Positions 24,061-34,454 of a stretch of DNA of 64,000 nucleotides are shown here, piece after piece (position 1 is the first letter of the stretch; each line of letters opens with the position of its first letter). A model generated the notes under the pieces. It was not told the origin of the DNA. It saw only the letters and a list, made by a program, of their open reading frames with translations, and searched no databases. A program made the translations under genes and the position numbers. Origin of the DNA: Climacium dendroides (Eukaryota; Streptophyta; Bryopsida; Hypnales; Climaciaceae); contig OX467087.1 of NCBI GenBank assembly GCA_950106755.1, positions 9,924,047 through 9,988,046 on the forward strand. The letters run 5' to 3'.

Positions 24061-24419
24061 ACATCTCAAACTTAAGGACAGACGGATTATTAACAAATAT
24101 CGTACTGATTCAGTGCCTTCATCACTACGTACTATAATTGCATCGATTATGTGCATTTTTACGTACTAAATCAGTGCGAAAACAATGAATGTCAATAGCA
24201 TACAGTTTATGTACTTTAACTATACAATTGTTGTGTCAAAACTACATAGCAATTGTATAGTTAAAGTACGTAAACTGTATGCTATTGATATTCATTGTTT
24301 TCGCACTGATTTAGTGCGTAAAAATGCACATAATTGATGCGATTATAGTACGTAGTGATGAAGGCATTGAATCAGTACGATATTTGTTAATAATCCATCT
24401 GTTCTTAAGTTTGAGATGT
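24061..24419. repeat. Near-perfect 170-bp inverted repeat (hairpin locus)
   Basis: Arms 24061-24230 and 24250-24419 are reverse complements over 170 bp with only eight differences and no gaps, around a 19-bp loop. Outer ends read ACATCTCAAAC and GTTTGAGATGT. All eight differences are transitions. In a + strand transcript seven of them become G:U wobbles and one (at 24083) an A-C mismatch. No target duplication flanks it. It may be a foldback transposon or a long-hairpin small-RNA precursor; the sequence does not decide. Confidence 0.9.
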
Positions 24420-24968
24420 GGTAGGATGCTTCCAACAATTTGAGGATTTAGAACTCGTACCTTGAATTTGCTGAGTGTTAGCTTCAGCAGGGTCGAAAAA
24501 CACACGAAGATGATACCAATTTAAACCACCAATGTGACATTACATTACAATCCCCGTAAGTCTGAGCAACATTCAAGCTTTGCCAATTCTGTATGGACCA
24601 TCCTAGTATACTTAGCAAATTTTGATTAACCCAAAAAGGGCCTGAAAGCCCTTTGTAGCTATATAGTATAGTATGAATATGATGGTATTTGATCAAAAAA
24701 ATATTGATCAATAATATTATTCAATAAAAAATAAATTAATGATCATGGTAGTGTATTAACAACAATGTATCACAACTCATGTAATGAACCACTATTGAAG
24801 AGTTATCAGGCTAAATTCAGGTCATATAGAGGGACCATCTCTAGGAGGCCAATTTAATTAGACTGAATAGCATTGGTGACTTGTGTTGCTCCAACAAATC
24901 TTTGAACAATAATTTGAACAAGAAAAAAAGGTTATCCATAGCTATAACATGCACATGGTCCTCAAGTC

Positions 24969-25520
24969 TTATGCCAATATGTTTTCAAACTCAATGGTCA
25001 CTTCATACCCATATATAAAATAATAGCCAGAAAGACTTTCAATTTTTCCCTCCGACACACTGAAATGCTCCCAATGCAAACCTCTGAAAGTACTACCATC
25101 TGCATTTTTAGGTAGCCATCGTAGATACGGGTTCTTATTTCATCAATGCCACATTGAATTCTTCACAGTTTGGAGCTCTAGCCTCAAAATCTTGTTCTTG
25201 TCTGTCAAAGTAGCCTTGGTCGAATTCACCATCTCTTCCGTGTCAATACTAAAAAAATTCTCGTGTACAACGTGTGATACAAGAGGCGTATGATATGCAG
25301 TAGAGTGGGGTAATCCAATAGTTAACTATCAGCTCCTGGCCAATAAACTATTGAATACATTCATGACTCTACTACAAGGCTAGAAAATATCAGGCAAAGA
25401 TCGGCATCCCACACACAATCAATTGCATACAAGTCCAGTGAATGCAAAACCTTATAGTAAATATGGTCCACTATCAAGACATTCTCGCCATCTAACATAA
25501 GGGACTCCTATAATGCAAGA
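24969..25520 (-). pseudogene. Degraded coding region, function unknown
   Basis: On the minus strand a protein-like frame runs from about 25520 (SLMLDGENVLIVDHIYY, then KVLHSLDLYAIDCVWDAD). With a frame change it continues through a helical, charged stretch (STKATLTDKNKILRLELQT) and a conserved-looking WLPKNADGSTF block to a natural stop at 24969-24971. Two adjacent in-frame stops interrupt it near 25150. I do not recognise the family. Some interruptions might be introns, but no clean donor/acceptor pairs were found. Confidence 0.4.
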
Positions 25521-26100
25521 ATGTTACTAACGGTGATGAAGAATCAAGTGGTTGATCCACGTGATACCAACTCCTGAAAAAAATACCCTCGTCATCATCA
25601 GAAGGCCACTAACATTTCAAAGAAAAGAAGTTGGAAGAAACACACTAAAAGATGTCGAAAGAGCATCGAAAAAACATTCCCACCAACCCATAGCGTCCTA
25701 GTAAACGAGCTACCTTTTGGGTATCAACATTGCTATCTCAACTTCCAAATGCGAAATTTTACATCAAGGGCACCAGAATCTCAACGTTAAGAAAGCCTTA
25801 ACAAAGAGCCTATATTCCACGAAGAGTTGTATCCAATACACAGGGGATCCACATCCAGACAAACAACAAAATCCAATGAGGGCTAGGCATCCACAGATTC
25901 ATATCAAAACCTTCTTGCCTGAAAATTGCAGCAATTGGAGCAAAGAGCAACAGTACGTAGTGGGACCAAATTGGGTGTGCTGCGAACTGAAATGAGAAGG
26001 CGTTGTGAGGTTGTTGTTGCTGAAAAACCGGCTAGAAATTAGGGCTAGGGTTTCCGGCAGGCCGAGAACTTACGTATGGATGGACGAAGCGGATTGCCTT
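25521..26100. other. Upstream leader-like region of the 25-kb relic
   Basis: On the minus strand AAACCCTAGCCCTAATTTC (about 26040-26060) is a telo-box-like leader motif. It is followed by CAGCAACAACAACCTC-type sequence typical of plant 5' UTRs. It may be the former promoter and leader of the degraded frame at 24969-25520. Confidence 0.3.
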
Positions 26101-26119
26101 GTAAGGTATGGAGTACTTA

Positions 26120-26218
26120 CGAAGTTCCCCCACGACGTTCCTAAAGTTCCCCATGACGTTCCCCGTCAGGAGGCGTCGAAGTTCCCCGTCAGGGGAGTGT
26201 AAGCGTCTCCTGACGGGG
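26120..26218. repeat. GTTCCCC repeat cluster with terminal hairpin
   Basis: The motif GTTCCCC occurs four times between 26120 and 26200, three of them within ACGTTCC- or AAGTTCC-type units. CCCCGTCAGGAG (about 26161-26172) is inverted as CTCCTGACGGGG (about 26207-26218). This is a GC-rich patch within AT-rich DNA and encodes no recognised protein. Confidence 0.5.
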
Positions 26219-27474
26219 CCCATAATAAATAAATAAAATATGAACAGATTTTTCTATTTTTCTATTTTATGTTTTGAGAGACTTGATATTTTTATTTGTT
26301 AATAATAATTAGTTACACATTTTTGAAGTAAAAAGATACATTGTAGAACTAAAAAATAACTTTCACATCTCTATATTATATAAGAAAAAATTGTTTAAAA
26401 AATGAATAAAAAACTCCTAAAAATAACTCTCTATTGGAAGTTCATTTTGAGTTGAATATTGATGCAATGGTCATCTAAATGTATTCTCTATATATATTTG
26501 AGTTGAAAAACATCCCTTTTTAGTTCATTTTCAACCTCTTCTAGAAATCATTTCATATTTTATTTGAATTGGAAATTTTGGCAATAGAAACCTATAGTCA
26601 TTATTAAACAATGCTCAAAATTTTAGATTGAAATTATAGTTTATTAGAAACCACTTGTTTGCACACAGTTTATTGTAGTAGAACTAAGTGCACCCCCTGT
26701 GCATGTGCCCTAGGCAACTTCAGATATAAGAGTAGTCACTAGTACCCACAATCACCACTCCATACTCTACGCATTGTTTGTCACCCACCTTGAAGCGGTT
26801 CATTGCATGCTCGTGAGTTGGGGTTTTGAATTTTAAAGGGGGAATGAACTTGAAATGGCCTCCCATTTCTCATCTTTGCACTTTGGTTGTGGAATTTTCT
26901 GTATTGTTTCATGGACTTCTTCCGTTTTATAGAAAATGACAAAGGTCTTCTTACTATGTAGAATTTTATACATTGTAATTGAAATTAAAATTCCATTTGT
27001 GAAGATTAGTAGAGAAGGTCTACTTATGAAGGAAGAAGTGGAAATTGCCAAAAAAACACATAGAAATCCAATATATTTGAAGAACTAATGGTAATGCATG
27101 ATGTGGAAGTGAAAAAGTATGTGGTGACATGAGGAACATATAGAATATCTAAAGAAGTAAGTGTGTCACTACCAGTAATCAATGGAAATGATTAAGAAAT
27201 TAATAAATTATAAAGGAGCATAGGTCAATGTTGTCAATCTTTTGAAGAGAAAGGAATTTTAGGTACTCAAAATTTTTCTTGTCCTTTTAGTATTGAAAAT
27301 GGTAAGGAGTTAAGTTTGAATTTGAATGTTAACGTATACTATTCATTTAACTTCTTATTCAAGTGTGTGCAGCTTACATGGCAACAACAACTCAAGATTG
27401 TAAAACAACAAGGGAGTGTAAGAATCTTTTAGCAAAAGGTTGTAATGTTATTTACATGTTTTATAGGAGCAGGA
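26219..27474. other. AT-rich spacer, no gene seen
   Basis: No supported gene or RNA. Short frames here have no recognisable content. Confidence 0.5.
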
Positions 27475-27596
27475 CATGGTTGTCATACTGGACAAGTTAC
27501 TATTCATTTTTCGTCCTGTAGGACGAGTTACTATTCATCAAATGTACTTGAGAGGTACATTTGATGAATAGTAACTTGTCCAGTATGACAACCATG
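27475..27596. mobile_element. 122-bp foldback MITE, hAT-like target duplication
   Basis: The element starts CATGGTTGTCATACTGG and ends with the exact inverse. It is flanked by the 8-bp direct repeat GAGCAGGA (27467-27474 and 27597-27604), as for hAT elements; a 9-bp reading with one ambiguous G is possible. The right arm pairs with the left arm across its full length, except that the left arm contains an extra about 30-bp copy of the segment ending GTTACTATTCAT. The loop is short (TTGAGAG). Confidence 0.75.
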
Positions 27597-27604
27597 GAGC
27601 AGGA

Positions 27605-28099
27605 AGTGTGGGTATGGCAATGGAAGCAAAAACAAGGTTGTAATGAAGGTATTCTCACTTTACTTAGGCAAGTGCAAGCTAGACCAACCCACTATTCACT
27701 ATCATAGTCCATATTTTATTGGGTTTTTTGCTTATTTACTTGATGGATGGAATTTGTGAGTTTTTGAATGTTGAAAAGGACTCATTTATATGTTGCACAT
27801 GTAATAGATTAAACCCTTCAATAATTGAATTAAATAAAATTTTATTATTTTAAATGTCATATTGTCATGGACTATTTAGTCTTCACTTGAGGATTATCAC
27901 AGTCCATTAATTTTTATGAAATGACTCTAAATTCATACAAGAACATAAAATATCATTTTGATTTTTGAAGGATATAAAAATATGTTATTGTAAACAAAAT
28001 TGCTGTATGTACCAATAAATTTTTTATTTTATTCTTTGAAGAAAGGACTTTTATATATCGTTTTTTCATCAAAAATAATATGAAGTTTTTGACGTAGGT
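27605..28099. other. AT-rich spacer, no gene seen
   Basis: No supported gene or RNA. Confidence 0.5.
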
Positions 28100-28700
28100 T
28101 AGTGTAGTCAAAACAATTTTACGTAATTTGTCATTTTGTCCTTTTAATGTTTTTTGTAAAGGTCAACTCATTTCCATTTAGTTGTGAAGAGACAAGTTGT
28201 CAAATAGTTCACACTGTCTAGTATAAAAAGGGCTTACAAATTAAATTTGAACAAGGTCAATTTGATAAGATTAGAAGGATGACAATTTTTCTTAGCCTTC
28301 TTCTTCATATACTTGGACAATTTGTCATTTTCACAACACCCTTTCAAGTAATATTAATTTAGCTTTTGACTAATTGTCTATAATCCTTTGTCTGTGTAAA
28401 TTCTTGGTGATATTTGGGCTATTTTGTTAAATCTAGTGATTGGATTTGGTAGTCTATTCTTTTGGGTGATTATTTGACAAATCCAGTGATTGAATTTCAT
28501 ATTTATTGACTATCTTGACTAATTGTGGGATTAGTTTATATAATTTCTACTTTATTCATAATCTTTTCCAATCTATGACAAAATTCCCTGTGAATGAACC
28601 TTTGCTATTATACTACAATAAAATTGACAATCCTATTGGGGTTGTTAATTTTTGCCTCGACAGTTAGGCAAATCAAATTTACACATATCTATCTTAAATC
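28100..28700. repeat. LTR-like fragment
   Basis: Contains TATAAAAAGGG (about 28223), GACAATTTGTC, and two copies of the CTAGTGATTGGATTT / CCAGTGATTGAATTT motif. This is the same motif combination found densely at 60.6-62.9 kb. Together with the TATA box it suggests a solo or broken LTR of one family. No primer-binding site or coding region was identified next to it. Confidence 0.35.
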
Positions 28701-29833
28701 ATGATATAATGCACCATGTATTGTTCGTTAATATACACTACACTGGTGGACACCATGAAAAAGATCTATGAGGATGACCATGATTACAGGTCTTATATTT
28801 TACCCCTGATGGGTAAAAAGCTTTGAACACCATTACGTATTGGAGTTATAAAGAATGCAGGAAGCACAGGGGGAAAAGAAAAAAGAAATCATAGCCAACC
28901 TGATTTGAAAACTGAGTTTTCAATTTCTCTGGATGACTTTGTCTTTCAGAATAGAATGCATTCCACACTGAACCCACAACTAAGTTATATGCGTATTAAG
29001 AAAATTTGGCATATTGCAGCTTCAAACAATCAGAAAATACTCGTCAACAATTTAAATCAGTCGCCACCTCCGGGAGTCATGTTGCAGAGTAAGTCCATCG
29101 ACATTGTCAGTACTTGCAGATTCATGAAGGAAAAGAGATCAACAGACCCATGATATCGTAGCAACCAATCACATGCATCATTCAAGTTTTTGACTGACCA
29201 TGAGGCACTGCCCACACTTTAAATGCTGGTCTAACTTGAAAGACACCAAGCTGAAAATCTGGTGGATATTCAACACACTCAATCTCAACTAACTATAGGT
29301 TGTTATTGTAATGGCTACTTGCCATCCCAAGGGCAAAATCCAGCACAACTCATTAACTAGTTACAAGACAAATCCCAAAACATGATTCATCCGACTGATT
29401 TATTTATATTTTAGTGCAATTGAAGTGGCATATCACAAAAAGATGACAGAGTGAGGAAGTACACATGGTGGCAACCCTTTCCTCATAGCAAGCACTACAG
29501 ATTCTTGCCTACGAAGTAATCAGATATGGGTTGCAAAGATGTAAACAATCTGAACATGCTGGTGTAGGCTATAGGGCTAGTTTTATGTACAAAATAGTCA
29601 AAATTTTGTCTTGGTTAGTGAACCTCCTCGGGGTAGTACAGTACATAGAAGTTTCATTGTATTCATGGTCAAGGGAATTAGTTCAAATTTAGTCTCCAAA
29701 TGCAGTTCTCATACAAACACCCTTCATTCTATTGTTGGATATACTAGTCAGTGACTCAGAGTTCAGGGCAGAGTTGATTGGCCATCAACTTGATCTTCAA
29801 TGATCCTAGCAATTTGTAATATGTTGCAGAGAG
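28701..29833. other. Mixed-composition region, no gene called
   Basis: Sequence complexity is higher than in the surrounding spacers, which may mark UTR or intron of a broken gene (see the exon at 29834-30015). The frame at 28905-29153 (82 codons, plus) has no recognised domain. Confidence 0.3.
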
Positions 29834-30015
29834 TTATTTGTACCATTCTTGGAATATGTTGCTCGTGTAGCTGCCATGATAGGCAAGGCACTGAGTCTTT
29901 GATGAGTAGTCAGGAATAAAGCCCCGAGCGCTTGGACCACCAGAAATATTATTGCGTGACAAATATGAACTCTGATAACTACAAACTTCAGCAAGGAGTA
30001 AACATAAATCTGAAC
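29834..30015 (-). CDS. Probable terminal exon of an unidentified gene
   Basis: On the minus strand a splice acceptor (TTATTGCAG, exon from 30015) opens a 60-codon frame. It reads with protein-like composition: SDLCLLLAEVCSYQSSYLSR, then a GGPSARGFIPDYSSKT block and AYHGSYTSNIFQEWYK before the stop at 29834. I do not recognise the family. Upstream exons would lie beyond 30.0 kb, towards the CACTA insertion at 30483, and were not found. A 16-bp match (CTTGGACCACCAGAAA) recurs near 34030 on the far side of that insertion. This is an orphan or disrupted gene. Confidence 0.4.
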
Positions 30016-30767
30016 CTGCAATAAGAAAATCAAACAAACGATAGGTGATGAGAAAAGGGTTTACCTCAAAAGCAAGTCATATTTCACAGAACTTTGAATC
30101 AAAAAGGAAACTATTGGAATCTGATACCCAAACAGAAATGACACCACAAATCCAAGGTTCTGTATACTAACCAAATAAATTTCATGCTAATATTTCCTAT
30201 TATAAAAACTGTGATGAGAACATCTCACCATCATTACTCGCGTTGTTGGATACCATTGCCACTGCTCAAATTTTGTTACAGAAACAGTACTCCAATTCGA
30301 TTCACCACTTCATGCACTCCATGTCTTGGTAGAACCACTCGTTTATGTACATCCTAACCCTGTAAATTGGTCTCCCTATGATGTGGATTGAGAAGCATCT
30401 GGATTTCACTATTTCAAAAGCATCTGGGCAAACTATTTATTGAGCACCTTTCAGGCTTGTAAACGTACACACTAGGTCAATACACTACAACAAAAGCAGT
30501 GTTTTATAATTGCAAAATATGACTGCAGTGAATCGTAAAATCAAAAAATATGACTCACGCAGAAATCACTGTAGATGACTTGGAATATGACTGACTTCAG
30601 TCGTTTAGAAGCAATCGCTTCAGACATCAGTCATATTGGCAGTCATATGGGTTGAGGGGTATAAATACTCATTTTTAGCCATAGTATGTCAACTAGGCAT
30701 ATACTTTGACTATCCTAGGGTTTTTTTTGACTTTTTCTTGGGTTGCCCGGGCAAATACAAAAATCCT

Positions 30768-31490
30768 ACGTGGAATACGACTGTGTCGAGTTATATTTTT
30801 TGATGACGTGAAATATGACTGCAATGAGTCATATTTTTTGATAACGTGGAATATGACTGTGATGAGTTATATTTTTTAATGACGTGGAATATGACTGTGG
30901 TGAGTCGTATTTTTTGATGACATGGAATATGACTGTGGTGAGTCATATTTTTTGATGACATGGAATATGACTGTGGTGAGTCATATTTTTTGATGACATG
31001 GAATATGACTGTGGTTAGTCATATTTTGCAGTAACATGGAATATGACTATGGTGAGTCATATTTAACAGTGATGTGGAATATGACTGCGGTGAGTCATAT
31101 TTTGCAGTAACGTAGAATATGACTGCAGTGAGTCATATTTTGCAATGATGTAAAATATGACTGTGGTGTGTCATATTTTGCAATGATGTAAAATATGACT
31201 GTGGTGAGTCATATTTTGCAGTGATGTGAAATATGACTGCGGTGAGTCATTTTTTGTAGTGATATAGAATATGACTGCAGTCAGTCATTTTTTGTAGTAA
31301 CATGGAATATGACTTCAATGAGTCATATTTTTTGGTTACATGGAATATAACTAGGATGAGTCATATTTTGCAGTAATGTGGAATATGACTGCGGTGAGTC
31401 ATATTCTTGTTAATGTGAAAAATGATTCTCATGAGTCATATTTTTGAATGATGTAGAATACGACTCTCGTCAGTCATATTACTAACTACA
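30768..31490. repeat. Tandem 38-bp palindromic subterminal array, about 19 units
   Basis: Units start, for example, at 30924, 30962 and 31000 (spacing exactly 38 bp). Each holds AATATGAC, an 8-bp spacer of the type TGYGGTGA, and GTCATATT. That is an 8-bp-arm inverted repeat that also contains TGAGTCA, a GCN4/AP-1-like core. Units diverge towards both edges. The array sits just inside the left end of the CACTA element, the usual place for transposase-binding repeats. Confidence 0.85.
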
Positions 31491-31632
31491 ATCACATTTT
31501 TAATGCATTATAAATGGGCATGATATATAACTATCATACATCAAGATGATTTGACAATTGAATAAAAAGCCTCATGCAATTAAAAATGAATACATAATAT
31601 ATGATTTTAGAGATGTATGAGAGATAATCATA

Positions 31633-32576
31633 TTAACCCCTAAAGGACCATTGTCCCTTCGGGGGACAAATTGGATTTCGGGCAGGTACCTACAGGCTGA
31701 AATTTTGTCATAATTTTTTGAAACTTTTTTTGAAGATAGAAAAACTGATGAGCTTTGTGGGAATATAATTTTTTTCACATTTGATGCCCGGGAACAAAAG
31801 TTATGATCAAATAAGCTCAAAGTAGGGGACGGGGGGCAGTCCGGGCAGCAAAAACAAATTTGCAAAATTTTGAATTTTTCTTTTTTGGATTTTTTTTTCT
31901 TGTAGATTATATTTTTGCTTGCATGGGAAGCTTTGATTCATTCCATTTGGACTTAATATGAGAAAGTTATGGACAATCTGGTTTATCGGGCAGTTAGAGC
32001 ATCTTCCTGAAAAAATAACTTATAGAATTCATTTCTGAATGCAATTTTTACAATTTTTTTGAAAAAAAATTTTTACATAACTTTGTTTGCTTGCTAGAAC
32101 AATCCCACCATTGGGATTAGTGCATTTTAATTCCATCTTAAAGATATTAATAATTTAGATTTTCCTTCATTCTCATAACTACTTTTACTTAACAATTTTT
32201 TTAAGCATGAAAATTAATCTTTTTCTTAAAATTTTCTTTTTTTCTAGATTCTCAACTCAATTTCCCACAATAAGGATTTAAAGCTCAAAACTCTGTAGTG
32301 CAAAAAATTTAAGTTAAAAAAGTTCAAAGTCAAATAATCCAGTCCCGCAAGGTGCTGAAAAAATTGTTTTTTTCACTTTAAACGCAAATATCTTTTAATC
32401 TATGTGGTCAAAATTTCTGAAATTTTTTCCACACATTTTCATACTAGTAAGGTATAAGATCCTACGGTTGGATGTGTAAAAAAAATAATTTTCAAATTTT
32501 TTTTACTCTTTGCTACAGAAATGACAGTTTTGAGTGTTTTTTGGCAGAAATAAAGCCTTGGTCTTTTAGGGGTTAA
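31633..32576. mobile_element. TTAA-bounded non-autonomous element, subfamily B, nested in CACTA
   Basis: Left end TTAA-CCCCTAAAGGACCA (31633-31650) and right end TGGTCTTTTAGGGG-TTAA (to 32576) are near-exact inverses. TTAA is the only target duplication. The 944-bp body contains the stem TTGTCCCTTCGGGGGACAAA near the left end and no transposase. It interrupts the CACTA element, so it inserted later. A broken relative starts at 18837. The frame at 31572-31865 (minus) straddles its left end and is not a gene. Confidence 0.8.
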
Positions 32577-32869
32577 AGAAGGAGAATGTAAGAACAAATA
32601 CAACCATCTTCATTGACATTTATTAGTCACTAATACAAAATATATATATCACAATGAATCATTCACACAATCCAATAAGGCCTACAATCCTTACAATAAT
32701 GTGAAGATGGCTTCATTGGGTTGTAAGTAGCCTTCAATGTTTTTGTTTCAACTTTTGGTGCCTGCATATACAATTAAAGAAATGAGAGGTTAATTTTTAG
32801 TGATTGAACAAACAAAGCTCAACCTTCAAAGGCTTATAACAACACAAAATATGTAGCTCAAGTTTACGA

Positions 32870-33500
32870 TAGGAAGAATAAGATTGATGATGGAGGAAAT
32901 AAGAAAAAAAAGATAAGTATTAAGAAATAACAAGAAGTAAAAGTTAAAATGCAACAAGAAATAAGAAGCAACAACTAAGACACAACAAGAAACAAAAAGC
33001 AACAACTAAGACACAACAAGAAATAAGAAATAACAACTAAGACACAACAAGAAACAAAAAACAACAACTAAAACGCAAGAAGAAACACAAAACAAGAAAC
33101 AACAACTAAGACACAACAAGAAACAAGAAATAACAACTAAAACGCAAGAAGAAATACAAAACAAGAAACAACAACTAAGACACAACATGAAGTAACAATT
33201 AAGACACAAGAGGAAATAAGAAGCAACAACTAAGACACAAAAAGAAACAAAAAGCACCAATTAAGTCATAACAAGAAACAACAAGAAATGAGAGTGTAGA
33301 TACAACAAGAAGAAATAAGAAGTAAGAACTACAAAACAAGAACTAAAAAGAAGAAAGAGTTCAAATGCAAGAGAAAAAAAATTTAGATACAACAATAAGA
33401 AGCAAGAAACATAAAGTAAAGAACAACAAGAAACAAGAATTGAAATGCAACAAAAAGTAACAACAAATGAGAATTAAGAGACAATAGAAGGTAAGGAAGA
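32870..33500. repeat. A/C-rich purine-biased satellite inside CACTA
   Basis: Irregular repeats of ACAAGAAACAA, GAAATAACAACTAAGACACA and similar words. The 84-codon frame on the minus strand (33006-33260, Cys/Phe/Leu-rich) is only a translation of the repeat. Confidence 0.75.
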
Positions 33501-33513
33501 AGAACCACAAGAA

Positions 33514-33660
33514 GTGACGGCTAGGGTTTCAAAACCCTAAAAAATGGCGGCTAGGGTTCTAAAACCCCAAAAAATAATGGCTAGGGTCTCAAAACACTAA
33601 AAAAGTGGTGACTAGGATTCAAAATCCGAAAAAGTAGGTGACTAGGATTTCAAAATTTTA
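33514..33660. repeat. About 33-bp repeats with telomere-like palindrome
   Basis: Roughly four to five degenerate units of GGCTAGGGTTTCAAAACCCT followed by AAAAAATGGC. Each carries AGGGTTT and AAACCCT facing each other. The units decay towards the right. Confidence 0.6.
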
Positions 33661-33974
33661 AATGATGGCTTATTTATATTTTTTTTAGAATTGCCCAAAA
33701 CAAAACAAAATTACTACTATGAAAATATAATTGATAATATGACTCAACATTCCCAAACAAGTTCCCTACGTTCCCTATGAAGTACTTTGGTATTCCTAAT
33801 GGCCGTATAGTATACACTTGTGAAGTACAAGGCGTAAAAATGACTGGTAGTCATATTTTGTAGTCATATTTCTCCCCAAAGTGTTGGCCTTCAAGAATAT
33901 GACTGCAAGCAGTCACCAGTCATCCTCAGTCATAATTCTGCAGTCATAAAACACTGCCATTGTTGTAGTGATAT

Positions 33975-34454
33975 GAAGGGGAAAACTACGTAATTATAGT
34001 GAAAGAAATGTTTATCTCCTGGAGCACCTTGGACCACCAGAAACCCCAATTCAAAACCCTCTTTGATAGGTGAAATCTTTCTCGAGCAAGCCTCTATGTG
34101 ACACAACAATATAGATTACCATGAGAAAATGCATGACCCGATCTGTGAAACTGTCAATGTACAAATACAAACTTCTTTGATGAATGTGAAACTGTATACA
34201 CAAGGCGATCACTGACCAGACAAATTAATCTGAACAAAAACAATCTAACCACAATTCAATTACAACGTCAGGCACGTATTTGACAAAAAAATGTTGACCA
34301 AATTTGGTTAGTATAAAATGAATTAATAATCAATAAAGTACTAATCATATTAATATATAAGTGACAATTATATCAGTCACAAATTAAGCCACAATTAGAA
34401 AAGTATATAACTAAATACAAGCTGTAAAAAGGGATCCCATTGGCATTTCAAGGG
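33975..34454. other. Spacer right of the CACTA element
   Basis: No gene called. CTTGGACCACCAGAAA near 34030 repeats a 16-bp stretch of the orphan exon at 29834-30015. Confidence 0.3.

Larger units (their letters stand above)
30483..33971. mobile_element. Non-autonomous CACTA (En/Spm) transposon, 3.49 kb
   Basis: Terminal inverted repeats begin CACTACAACAAAA (left) and, in inverse, CACTACAACAATG (right), followed by GCAGTGTTTTAT on both. Weaker pairing continues to about 47 bp. The 3-bp direct repeat ATA flanks it (30480-30482 and 33972-33974). Both subterminal regions are rich in ATATGACTG and its inverse, as expected of CACTA transposase-binding repeats. No transposase (TNPD/TNPA-like) frame is present. 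The body holds a 38-bp tandem array, a nested TTAA element and purine-rich satellite DNA. Confidence 0.9.

Noticed and set aside
30768..31490. CRISPR-like array
   Set aside because: Units are contiguous 38-bp palindromes without unique spacers, in a plant CACTA element.
31633..32576. Reading the TTAA elements as Stowaway/Tc1 MITEs (TA target)
   Set aside because: Not excluded, but four-base TTAA is kept at nearly all ends and the CCCC(T) start fits piggyBac better; left as the stated alternative.
33006..33260. Cys/Phe/Leu-rich 84-codon frame
   Set aside because: Direct translation of the A/C-rich satellite in the CACTA element.
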